NCBI GenBank assembly: GCA_016710965.1 | Contig: JADJTW010000002.1 | Span: forward strand, 1 to 64,000 | Direction: 5' to 3' | Source of the DNA: Flavobacteriales bacterium | GTDB taxonomy: Bacteria > Bacteroidota > Bacteroidia > Flavobacteriales_F > PHOS-HE28 | Length of the DNA: 64,000 nt | Shown here: positions 51,880 through 61,505 of the stretch, piece by piece | Layout of the letters: each line of letters opens with the position of its first letter | How positions within the stretch are numbered: the stretch's first letter is position 1 | Translations under genes and position numbers: made by a program | Notes under the pieces: model-generated | What the model was told of the DNA's origin: nothing | Databases searched by the model: none | What the model saw: the letters and a program-made list of their open reading frames with translations, nothing else

Positions 51880-53278
51880 TGGCTAGGTTGCTAAGGTCCA
51901 TGTTCGTTCGGTTGCCCACCACACGCTGGCGCAGCACAATGCAACCGAGCGCATCCGTCAAGGTCAACTCTGCGGGCGCGTAAATAGAGTTCACGTCAAT
52001 GCTAACAATGCCGGAGGCTGGGTTCGGATAGACTTGCATCTGCGCAAACACAGGTTGTTCCTGCACCCTCGCGGTAAAGTCCGGCCCATAGAGCCGCGTT
52101 ACAAAGCGCTGGTCGGGGTCGTTGGTGGTGCCGTCATCGTAGCCGTGGTATGCGCCATAGATGTACATCATGCTATCTGCGAGCAACGCTGAACCTTGAA
52201 TGCCATGGTAGATATATCCGTTATGGTCGTAATTCCCGCAGCCCGTGCCAGTGAACGCTGTACTCAACAATTCGCCGTTCTCGTCCAGCAGCGCGATCCC
52301 GCTCCGCCACGCTCCTTCCACATGGTCGAAGTTGCCTTGAAGCAGGATGCGGCCGTCGGATAAGCGTGTATGCCACAGCGAAAGAAACCTGCCATACTGC
52401 ATGCTCGAAACCACAATGTCGTTGTTGAATGTCGGGTCCAACGAGCCATCAGGCATATACCGCACAAACTGCGTGGTATCGGTGGCACCTTGGAAGGACA
52501 TGGCCAAGCCAGTGCCCAAGATGCGGCCATTCGACAATGGGGTGAACGCATCCATGTCTCCGAAAGCGAGCACCGACTGAAATGATGGATCTAACGCACC
52601 GTCGGCTTCTACTCGAAATATCATCCGGGTTGGTTGGCCTTCGTACTGTGTGCAGGTGCCGCTACAGATGAACCTTCCATTGGGCAGTTCTTCTATCTCG
52701 AAAATTACACCATTGCTGGTGCGGTGCGTCTTGCTGGTATCCAAGTAACCCGTGTTGCTGAACCAGATCAGGTTGTACAAGCCCTCGAAGCCCCTAATGC
52801 TGTCCTGCAGCTCATGCGCACCGCTCATGAGTATGCGGCCATCGGGGTATACATGGTAGTCGCCGCCTTGCAAAGAGAGGAAGTAAAGGCCGCTATTCAT
52901 GTGAATGAACGCTGGGTCGATAAGCCCCTCTTCATCCAACCGGCGTACGGTCTGGCTCGTGGCTACATAAAATTTATCGTTCCATGGTGTGATCTTGCCG
53001 CCACCGGTGGTCTGTGGGAAGGTCGGGAACGCGAAATCCCGTTGCCCGTTGGCTAGCAGCTTGGCACTACCGCGAAAGCTCATGTCGCCGGTGAACTTGA
53101 TCTGCCCGGACAACAGGACTCCACCATCGGACATAGGCGCGACGGAACTCACATACCACGTATCGAAGTTGGCCTGGAAGGTGGGATCAAGGGCAAATGG
53201 AACTTGCCCATCCGCAACAATAGCACAGAACAACAAAGGCCATGTGGACCATGCATGTAAGCTGGACGCGATCCTCAT
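51806..53278 (-). CDS. T9SS-secreted delta-60-repeat beta-propeller protein, copy A
   Basis: 490 residues. A signal peptide (WSTWPLLFCAIVADGQ) precedes delta-60 repeats (FALDPTFQANFDTWYVSS, DGALDPSFQSV, PDGSLDPTFNND, each followed by segments such as SDGRILLQGNF). A type A T9SS sorting domain follows (MQVYPNPASGIVSIDV, NGVYQIQLFASG, LVVEH end). ATG 53278 overlaps the stop of the metzincin protein (ATGA), so the two are translationally coupled. Its 3' end overlaps the remnant ORF. Binding or structural role at the surface; no catalytic motif. Confidence 0.88.
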   Translation of the reverse strand: MRIASSLHAWSTWPLLFCAIVADGQVPFALDPTFQANFDTWYVSSVAPMSDGGVLLSGQIKFTGDMSFRGSAKLLANGQRDFAFPTFPQTTGGGKITPWNDKFYVATSQTVRRLDEEGLIDPAFIHMNSGLYFLSLQGGDYHVYPDGRILMSGAHELQDSIRGFEGLYNLIWFSNTGYLDTSKTHRTSNGVIFEIEELPNGRFICSGTCTQYEGQPTRMIFRVEADGALDPSFQSVLAFGDMDAFTPLSNGRILGTGLAMSFQGATDTTQFVRYMPDGSLDPTFNNDIVVSSMQYGRFLSLWHTRLSDGRILLQGNFDHVEGAWRSGIALLDENGELLSTAFTGTGCGNYDHNGYIYHGIQGSALLADSMMYIYGAYHGYDDGTTNDPDQRFVTRLYGPDFTARVQEQPVFAQMQVYPNPASGIVSIDVNSIYAPAELTLTDALGCIVLRQRVVGNRTNMDLSNLANGVYQIQLFASGLRLDAQWLVVEH

Positions 53279-56200
53279 GGCTGCACGAGAAGTTGGAGGA
53301 TGCGCAAGGTGATCCCCTGCTCGCGCAGCTCAACGCTGTATGGTCCTGCGGGTGTGCTGCGCGTATCCCATACGGTTTGGCCTTCTTGCTGCGCGAGCAC
53401 GCTCTGGTACACGGTGCGACCCAGCATATCGCGCACGACCAACTCGGCCTTTACCGGTGCCTTGCGCAGGTCGTAGCTGATCGCCACCCAGGCGTTCGCC
53501 GGATTGGGTTGCAACGTAAGTGTGGCAGTGCTTGGGGTCGATACCTCCACCCGTGGCCTCACCGGCAGAGATTTCGGAGTGATGCCGTCATCGCCACCTG
53601 TACGTGGGCTGCGGCACAGGCCGTACTGGTAGCAGAGCAAATTGCTGATCCACGTGGCGGGCCTATCGTACTGGTCCAGGATCAGCGCTTCCAGTTCAGC
53701 CACTTCAGCACTGGTCAGTTCCAGTTCGCTACGTCCGTCCAGATGCACCTCTTCCTTGAAGGCGATCCATGCCCGCATGCGTGTGCGCTCGGCGAGTTCC
53801 ACCTCCTTCAGCCGGTGCTCGATCACGATATCACGCACAAGATCATCGGCAGCGGCGTACTGGTGCTGTTCCATCAACAGGTTGGCTTCGGCGTAGCGGG
53901 CGCCTATGGAGCGCACTTGCTGCCACACCCAGAGCAGGCTGTCCACGGGCGTGCTCACCGTGTCCGTGAGGTAATGATCGGCCAGCAGGGTTGCCGACTC
54001 GGTGTAGCGGGTGTAGTGCCCGGCCATTTGTTCCTCCAAGCTGGTGCGGTAGGTGCGCACATCCCAACTGGCTACGATGCTCGCTATCATGCTTTCGCCC
54101 AAGGGGTAGAGGCACTCGTTCTCCAGCCATTTCATGAAATTGTCCCGCTGGGTGGTCTCGGGGTTTGCGATGCAGATCTCAGCTTTCATCGCAGCGGGCA
54201 GAACGGAGCTATCCATCGCCCTCTTCAGGACTTCGAGGGTAAGGAAGGGGCTCAAGCTGAGCAACGAGTTACGCAGTTCCCAGGCATTCTGGGGCCACGC
54301 GGACATGATCTCCAGCACTACCGCGTTGGTATTGCCGCCATCCAGCAGGTCCTCGAAGAGGTAGGCCACCTCGGCATAGTCCTGCTTCGCATCCTGCAAT
54401 TCGTTCTTCAGCTCTGCGGGGCTGGGCGCCATGCCCGGTGGTTCCGGGTATGTGGGGCAGGCCAGATCGGGTGCAGGGTCGATCAACGAGGTGGAGAAGA
54501 TCCCGTCGTAGTTGATGGGGACATAACTGTCGAACTGACGATGATAGTAGATGATGGGTGTGAAGGTGGTGGTGACATGGAAATCCCACGGAGCCGTGCT
54601 GCTCAAAGGCCATTCATCGAACACGTTATCCGCTGGCTTGGCGGGTTGATAGTCGCCTTGGCGGCCGCGAATGGAGTGAAGGTCCTGGTCGAAACCAGGA
54701 ATCTTACGGCTCCAGAAGTTGATGAAGTTGTTGCTATTGGTGTTGCAGTGGAACTGCAGGCCCATCACCGGAGCGTAGTCCGGGTTCAAGCTCGATGAGA
54801 TGCCTTCGCCCACGAAAGCCCGCCTGACGCCCACGGCCGAGTTGCCTTTCACGACATCGTTACCGTCGTAGTTGTAGCCGATCACAATGCCTTCGGCCTC
54901 GGTGAGGTAGTCCTCATACATTTCCAGTTCGTTGCCACGCACCAGGAAGGCGTAGCTACCGGTGCTGAAGATGCCGCGATGGAATCCTTCCCAGTTTTCC
55001 TCATCGACATTGGTCAATTCCACGCTGCGTTCCCCCATGATCACCCTGCACGTACGCACCTTGAAGTTCACGAGGCCATTGGCGTACACCCCCGCGATGT
55101 TGTTCCTGAATATGCAATCCTGCGCCACGAAGGCGGATGTGGCCGTGCTGCCGGTGGCGTGTATGGCGTGGTCCAGCCCGGTGAAGGTGGACACGTTGTG
55201 TACCCTGAAATAGGAATTGAAGCTCTCGATGCCGTGGCCGAGCTCCCCACAGGTTTGCGCAACCCGGCTGTTATAGAAATGGCAATCGGAGAACCCGATG
55301 CCGTGGACATAACCCAGTTGCACGTGGCTGCGGAACGGAAGACTACCAGGGTACTCCATATAGCTTGAGTTGACTACGAAGCGGGTGTCCTGGAAGTGGC
55401 TCACGTTGGCCGTGTAGATCCAAGGGTACGCGGGGTTCGAACTGTGATAGGGAAGGAAGCGCACGCTGGTAGCACAGTTCACGAAGTCGGCATCGTTGGT
55501 CTGCACCACGCCTCCGCCGCCGGTGAGCCCGTTCTGGCTATTGCCCACCAGTACACCGATATCGGCGTCGGCGATCTTGCCGCCGTTGATCACCTGCAGG
55601 TAGCCTTGGTACGTAGGTGCGGTGGCGGGTAGCTGGTTCTGGTTATAGGTGCCCTGTACCTCGATCCCTTTCCACCGGCCCGGGCTGTACAACGCGGCTC
55701 GCGCGCGCCCGCCATCGATGATCAAGCGTCCACCGGGTTGCACCACGATCTTGGCCTCGGGCACCATGTGCAGCTCGCACTTCAGCGTGAGCGTAACGCC
55801 AGCCGGAACGACGATGTCCTGATAGAACTTGATGGGAAAGTCCCAGGTCTCGTTCTGTGAGAGGGTGTAGGGGACGGGATCGAAGCCCCAGGCGAACTTC
55901 GCGACGTTCGCGACCATTAGGTTACGGTGCATACGCCCCATCTGTAACGGCGTGAAGTTGAATGCCTCACCCATATTCACGCCGCCCATGATATTGTTAG
56001 AGCATGTGAAAGCAGGATCGTTCACAGCACCATTGCATACTTCGTCCTGAGGGCAAATCGTGCAACCCGATGGAGGGGATCCACAAGGGGTGCCTCCCCA
56101 CACATCGGACAGGAAATCTACGCCGTTGCCTGTATTGCACCCTTCAACTTGTCCATAAGGGGCGGGTGGGTTAGGCTCATACACATGATGCAGGCCCAAA

Positions 56201-56881
56201 ACATGCGCGAATTCATGGGCGACCATGTACGCTAGGAATCCAGCCCACCCCAAACCGATCTCAAATTCTGAGGGTGCCCCGAGAGTTACGTAATTGCCCG
56301 GTGCGAAAGTGTTGAGCGTTGGCGCCGACCCCGAAGGCCCTGCGCACCAAATGCACTTGAAATGGACATTGACGGTTTCCTCGCATTCAGGAAAGAAACC
56401 GATCGCCAGGTCGTTTAGGAATTGACCGCACCCAAGTCCTCCGCACGCATAGCCCTCAGCCGAAGGAATGAAGTAGATGTTCGCTGGGTCAACATTGAAT
56501 CTGATCTTCGTATCCGTGAAGGGCGCGTAGTCGAAACCGAGAATGGGATCGGTCGGTGCGTCCACGTCAGTGAAAGTGAGCGGCTTCTCTGCATTGATCA
56601 TCGCCGACAGTGTAGCGATGTTGGAGGCGCTGTTGTTCAAGCCTGGGCCAGCGGGCGAAGGAAGCCAAACAATAATGCCGACCTTAACTGTCTTTGTCGC
56701 GGTCGTAGAGGGATTCAGCGGTGTACCTGGTACATAATTTTTGCTGGAGCAGATAGGTGTCGTCCCAATCAGTGCTGGTGACACCGCAAGAGGTTTGGCC
56801 TTGAGCGCTGGCAGCGAGCACAACGAGCATAAGACCAAGGGCCGCAAGGCGGTCGGAGAGCCATGGATCGCGATGGCGCAT
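53275..56881 (-). CDS. T9SS-secreted metzincin-like metalloprotease with right-handed beta-helix (frameshifted near N-terminus)
   Basis: About 1,200 residues if repaired. The main frame has the metzincin zinc motif AHEFAHVLGLHHVYEP. A Cys-rich segment, beta-helix coils (about 400-700: VPAGVTLTLKCELHM, VVQPGGRLIIDGG, DCIFRNNIAGVYANGL), a helical region and a type A T9SS domain (LTLQPNPANAWVAI, GPYSVELREQG) follow. The main frame has no signal peptide. A good one (WLSDRLAALGLMLVVLAASA, from ATG 56881) lies in another frame and runs to TDWDDTYLLQQK. Adding one A to the A5 run (T5 at 56738-56742 on the plus strand) joins it to NYVPGTPLNPS. Likely degrades or processes extracellular protein. Confidence 0.82.
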
Positions 56882-57001
56882 AGGGAGGTGGTTTCGTGAA
56901 AGGTCCATCGAATGTAGTCGTTCCAACCATGCGTGCTTCGCACACTGGTGTGCATTGCGATCAACTGCGTATCCGCCCTGAAGCGATCACCTCTGCCCCG
57001 C

Positions 57002-57040
57002 TCCCTCACAACCCGAACCGCTCCCTGAAGTCGTCCACCT
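57002..57040 (-). repeat. Direct-repeat partner at the 3' end of the 1499-residue protein gene
   Basis: 39-base segment matching 49818-49856 at 35 positions, same orientation. It encodes the last codons (VDDFRERFGL) and stop of the intact gene. Confidence 0.75.
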
Positions 57041-60000
57041 TCTTCTTGTTGGTGAGCATGAACTGGTAGTCGGGCAGGTCCTTGCCGCCGCCGGTGAGCT
57101 GTCGCTTGTCGTCCTTCAGTTCGGCCAGCATGGTGTTGAACTGCTGGTCGCTGCTGTAGGCGTAGAGGTAATTGCGCGTGTACTGGAAGAACCAGTAGGT
57201 CTGGTCGTTCAGCGCGAGGTAGATGGTCATGATGTCGCCGCTGCGCTTGCGCTCCACATGCACCTTGCCCTTCATCATGCGGTACACGGGCTTCTTCAGG
57301 ATGGTGGCCACGCCGATGGGGCCGTCGCTGAGCCAGCTTTGCTCTGGGCCGTTCCAGGTCAGCTTCACATCGCCGAGCACGATGGGCTTCACCAGCTCGT
57401 CGGGCAGCCTCTTGATCTCGCCCTTGATGCTAAGCTCGCTGATGAGCTTGTCCGAGCGCTCCAGCCCGAGCACTTCGCGCATCATCTTCTCATAATAGGT
57501 CTTGGTGATGTCGAGCGCCGTCTGTTCGGGATAGGCCAGGATCTCGGAGGCCATGCGCTCCAATGCATTGTCGAAGAAGTGGAAGTCGGCGATGAGCACG
57601 CCGTTGCCGTAGGTCTTCTTCTCCGCGGTCTCGTAGCGCATCGTTCCCACCTCGGTGAGCTTCACTCTGCCCAGGTTCACCCCAAGGTCGATCCTGCCGT
57701 CGGCGATCACCGCGCAGTTCTCCACCGCCAGGCTCACGAGGTTGCCCGGCAGGTTGCGCTGGCGGATCTTGTCCTTGTTGCTGATCACGTACTCCTTGCG
57801 GCCTTTGTCATAGAAGAGCAGTCCGCCTGCTGTGATCACATCGCGGTCGTCCTTGCTTCTGGTGCGGCTGAGGAAAGTGCCGTAGGTGCTGAAGGGATCC
57901 TCGTCGGTGAGGTGGATGCCCGCCCCGATGAGCGCGCCCTGGTCGTCGTAGATCGTATCGCCCACGGGGATGAAGACCTCCTTGGGGTCGATGGCTCCTG
58001 TGAAGCGCATCCAGTTGCGCGCAAGGCCTTCGCAGCCGTGCTGGATGCGTGTGCTGCCTTCGAAGGTGAGCTCCTTGATGCTTGCCGTGAGCTTCACATC
58101 GCCGAAGAAGTCGAAGGCGGGGCTGAGTTGGAAGTCCTGGTCCTGCGGGATGCGGCCCACGGCGCGCGTCTGGTAGGCCGTATCCACGCCGATGCTGAAC
58201 ATGTTGATGGGCAAGGGGCGGTTATTCTCATCCACATAGTCCAGGGTGCCGTTGGCGGTGTAGTCGCGCTTGGCCTTGATGTTCGCCGTGGCGTTGTAGA
58301 TGCGATGGAAGCGGCTGACGAAGTTGGCGGTGATCACGGTGTTCTCCAGCGGGTCCATCACCGCGTTCTTGCGGATGCGCACGCGCATGCTGTCCGGCGT
58401 GATCAATGCATCGGCCACTTGTATGTATTGCACATCGTTGGCGGTGATCAAGTGCTTCTTCAGGTCGTAGCGTGCTTTGGGCGCCATGAAGCTGAGGCTG
58501 TCCTGGTCGGGCCGTATGCTGATGAAGTTGCTGCCCGATAGCTGCAAGTCCTCGGATCCCTCCGCAGCGGTGCGATCGCTTTCCAGTTCGATGTCGCCCT
58601 GGTCCATGAACCACTTGAAGCGGTCCATGAAGCAGATGTACTGGTTCACCGGGAATTCCACCTTGGTCTCGCTGCCGTTGCTCACGAACTCGCCCACCCG
58701 CTCGTCCAGCTTCACGGTGGCATTCACGTTGTCGGTCTTGAAGGCGATGCTGGCGGTATCCCCTTCCGTCAATCGGAAGTCGCTGGTATCGGCGTGGGCC
58801 TGCGTGGTGGTGAACTGGAAGAGCTTCGACTTGAGCGTTGCATTGCGGAAGTCGATGAGACCGGCGCCCGTCATGCCCTGCGGCGTGAGGTCGGTGCTGC
58901 CGTGCAACAGGGCCTGATCATCGTACATCACCATGGGCTTCTTCAGTTCCTCGGCATGGAGCACATCGGTAGCTGGCGTGAGCTTCACGAAGACCTGTCC
59001 GGCCTCGATGTGCGGCACCTTGCTCGGAGCGGTGGCGGCGAGGTTGGTGAGCGTATCGGCGCGACCGAGCGTGCTGTCAGGGGTGAAGATGAGCTGCTTG
59101 GAGAGGAGGCTGCTCGTGAGGTACTCGAGCTTGCCGTTGCCCTGCAAGCCACGGGCATTGAGGGTGACATCGCTCGTGAACTTCGCCTTGCGGCCGTAGA
59201 GCGGGAATCCGACATCGCCGGTGGAGCGCACGAAGCCCAGCGCATAGTCCGGCTGCAAACGCAGCGGCTCCTTGATATCGGGGAAGATGCCCGCGCTCAC
59301 CAGGGTGCCGCTGAAGAATAGTCCTGCGTTGGTGAAGTTGTCGAGCGAGTCGATCCGGAAGGGATCGCTGCGGTAGTAGAATTTGTCCCTGCTATACGCG
59401 CCGCGCTGGATGGCCTTGCGATCGTAGAAAACGTAGCTCTCCTTGGTGCTATTGAAGATGGGATACTCCGGATACCTCTCCTCCTGCAAGCCGCTCTTGT
59501 TGCTGGGCGCATCGATCACGAGCGTTCCCGTCACCTGCTCCAGCACGTTCTTCACGCGCACCAGAGTCGTTTCGCCCTGGTCGTTGGGCGAGAAGCTGGT
59601 GGCCATGAAGCTCACGCTGTCCACGTTCAGCAGGTCGATGGTGAAGGGGTCGTAGTGGAAGTAGTACTCCTTGCCGTAGTACTGGAGGCGGCCTGCCTTC
59701 ACGCTCCCGGCGAAGGTGAAGTCGCGGTTCTTCTTGATGGTGATGGTCTTCTCAGCCGGGTAGATCCGCACGTCCTGCGAGTCGCTCATGTTGATGACCG
59801 ATACTCCGCGCATCGCCAGGTCGTAGTTGAGCAGGTTGAGCGTGGCGTTCACCTCGTCATCCACGCTGCTGTTGAATTGTATGGCATCGTAGTCGAGCTT
59901 GCCGGCGCTGTTGAGGATGTGCTGCTTCAGGCGCGGGAGCACCTCCACCACTTCGGTCTCGGGATCGTACTTCAGGTAGCCCTTGTTGGCCATGTCGATC

Positions 60001-61505
60001 AGCAGCGGCACCACATTCTGCTTCTGCATGCGACTGTAGCTGGCGAAGTCGAGCGCGGTGAAGATGCTGCCCGCCTGCTTGCTGTAGTCGTTCAAGCGCA
60101 CCAGCGGGTGAATGTGGTCTATGCCGAGCATGCCCATGTAACGCTTTTCGCGGAAGTAGTCGAAGCTTTCGAAGCTGGCCTTGTTCTGCGAGCCGCCGGG
60201 CAGGTTGCCCAGGTGGATGAGCGGGTCTCCCTGCTTCCAGGTGAGCACTTCGAAGTACATGTCCAACTGGTGGTAGGTGTTGTAGAAGGGCGCCTTGCCG
60301 AGGCCTTCATCCTTTTTGATCAGCGAGAGCAGGCGCTTCTCGCGCAGAAAGCGCAGGCTGGTGCTCGGGTGCGTGAGGCTGTCCTTGTCCATGCGCACCG
60401 TCACCCCGACGTCGTCGCTGGTGATGCGCTCGGGCTCGATGCTGAAGCGCGTTCCACTGGCGATGATGAACGGACGCTTGTCGCGATAGAACGTGAGGAA
60501 GGCGGGCTCCTCCTTGGTGCCGTAGCCCTGCAGCTTCGCGCCTTGCATGGTGAAACCGCCCTCGAAGTCGATCCCGTCGACGATATCACGGATCTTCATC
60601 CGGCGGTCATAGCTCTCGAAACGCGGGTAGCTCGCGTTATCCTCATCGACGTTCGCGAGCAGCTTGTCGCTGACGCGCCCCGTGAGCGTGCGCTCGAAGT
60701 AGGGGTCGTTGAACTGCACCGTGTCCACATCGAAGGCCGCGCTCTTCATGCGGATCTCGTACGCGTGGTCCCATTCGGCGAAGGTGGCCGTGGGCTTCAG
60801 TCCGGCGCGCGCCCAGGTGACCTTTCCTCCGATTCCCTTCCAGATCTCGCTGGTGGGGGAATAGGTCCCACTGGTGTTGAAGATCACCGCGCTGTCGCCC
60901 TTGGCGATGCACACCAGGTCGGTCTTCGTGAAGACGACTTTCGGGATGCTGTCGAAGGTGAAGGTGAAGGCGCTGCTCCGGCTGCGCCAGATCGTGCTGG
61001 GGCTCTTCAGCAGCGTGTTGTCCTTGAACAGGTTGGCGCAGGTGGTGATGAAATCGGCGACGTACTGCTTGCGCCCGCTCTGCACCAATTTGTCCATTCC
61101 CTGCATCCACGCATCGAACTCGGCCCCGCTGCGACCGGTGGTAGGGAAGGCGGCAAGCGCAGCCAGGTAATCGCGGAATGAAGGGAAGGCCTCAAAGCGC
61201 TTCTTCAGCATGTAGTTGGCCACCTCGGTGATGCGCACCCGCTGCAATGCATTGTAGTAGCTCCCGTTCCACACGGGAGCGAAGACCACTTCCATGAACG
61301 GCTTGCCTTCCTTCTTGTCGGCAGCGACCATGAAGGCGGTCATCTCCTCCAGGAAGAGGGCCTGGTCGGAGGAGAAGGGCTTTTGTTGGGAGAACGCAGG
61401 GAATGCGAAAAGCAGAAGGCAGAATGAAGCGACAAGCTTTGACCTGCACGCTTGAAGCTTGCGGCTTACAGCTTTCGTGGCTTCCTGTTCGCGATGCTCG
61501 CTCAT
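57006..61505 (-). CDS. Very large exported protein of unknown function (1499 aa)
   Basis: 1499 residues from ATG 61505, which overlaps the prmA stop (ATGA); the frame is open 89 codons further but only shadows prmA. A signal peptide (LVASFCLLLFAFPAFSQ) is followed by an all-beta-looking body without recognised domains. Recurrent segments describe strand pairs such as DFTFAGSVKAGRLQYYGKEY, DNFTNAGLFFSGTLVSAGIF and GEFVSNGSETKVEFPVN, reminiscent of long beta-stranded periplasmic or outer-membrane transport proteins. No T9SS domain is seen; it ends DDFRERFGL. I do not recognise a characterised homologue. Conserved placement after prmA would suggest a housekeeping envelope role. Confidence 0.8.
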   Translation of the reverse strand: MSEHREQEATKAVSRKLQACRSKLVASFCLLLFAFPAFSQQKPFSSDQALFLEEMTAFMVAADKKEGKPFMEVVFAPVWNGSYYNALQRVRITEVANYMLKKRFEAFPSFRDYLAALAAFPTTGRSGAEFDAWMQGMDKLVQSGRKQYVADFITTCANLFKDNTLLKSPSTIWRSRSSAFTFTFDSIPKVVFTKTDLVCIAKGDSAVIFNTSGTYSPTSEIWKGIGGKVTWARAGLKPTATFAEWDHAYEIRMKSAAFDVDTVQFNDPYFERTLTGRVSDKLLANVDEDNASYPRFESYDRRMKIRDIVDGIDFEGGFTMQGAKLQGYGTKEEPAFLTFYRDKRPFIIASGTRFSIEPERITSDDVGVTVRMDKDSLTHPSTSLRFLREKRLLSLIKKDEGLGKAPFYNTYHQLDMYFEVLTWKQGDPLIHLGNLPGGSQNKASFESFDYFREKRYMGMLGIDHIHPLVRLNDYSKQAGSIFTALDFASYSRMQKQNVVPLLIDMANKGYLKYDPETEVVEVLPRLKQHILNSAGKLDYDAIQFNSSVDDEVNATLNLLNYDLAMRGVSVINMSDSQDVRIYPAEKTITIKKNRDFTFAGSVKAGRLQYYGKEYYFHYDPFTIDLLNVDSVSFMATSFSPNDQGETTLVRVKNVLEQVTGTLVIDAPSNKSGLQEERYPEYPIFNSTKESYVFYDRKAIQRGAYSRDKFYYRSDPFRIDSLDNFTNAGLFFSGTLVSAGIFPDIKEPLRLQPDYALGFVRSTGDVGFPLYGRKAKFTSDVTLNARGLQGNGKLEYLTSSLLSKQLIFTPDSTLGRADTLTNLAATAPSKVPHIEAGQVFVKLTPATDVLHAEELKKPMVMYDDQALLHGSTDLTPQGMTGAGLIDFRNATLKSKLFQFTTTQAHADTSDFRLTEGDTASIAFKTDNVNATVKLDERVGEFVSNGSETKVEFPVNQYICFMDRFKWFMDQGDIELESDRTAAEGSEDLQLSGSNFISIRPDQDSLSFMAPKARYDLKKHLITANDVQYIQVADALITPDSMRVRIRKNAVMDPLENTVITANFVSRFHRIYNATANIKAKRDYTANGTLDYVDENNRPLPINMFSIGVDTAYQTRAVGRIPQDQDFQLSPAFDFFGDVKLTASIKELTFEGSTRIQHGCEGLARNWMRFTGAIDPKEVFIPVGDTIYDDQGALIGAGIHLTDEDPFSTYGTFLSRTRSKDDRDVITAGGLLFYDKGRKEYVISNKDKIRQRNLPGNLVSLAVENCAVIADGRIDLGVNLGRVKLTEVGTMRYETAEKKTYGNGVLIADFHFFDNALERMASEILAYPEQTALDITKTYYEKMMREVLGLERSDKLISELSIKGEIKRLPDELVKPIVLGDVKLTWNGPEQSWLSDGPIGVATILKKPVYRMMKGKVHVERKRSGDIMTIYLALNDQTYWFFQYTRNYLYAYSSDQQFNTMLAELKDDKRQLTGGGKDLPDYQFMLTNKKKVDDFRERFGL

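Noticed and set aside
56730..56745. Programmed -1 ribosomal frameshift in the metzincin gene
   Set aside because: The frame-0 context A AAA TTA does not fit the X XXY YYZ slippery pattern and no strong downstream hairpin was seen. Indel or replication slippage is simpler.
49818..57040. Transposon or integrative element
   Set aside because: Direct repeats bracket the block, but there is no transposase, integrase, tRNA target or inverted terminal repeats.
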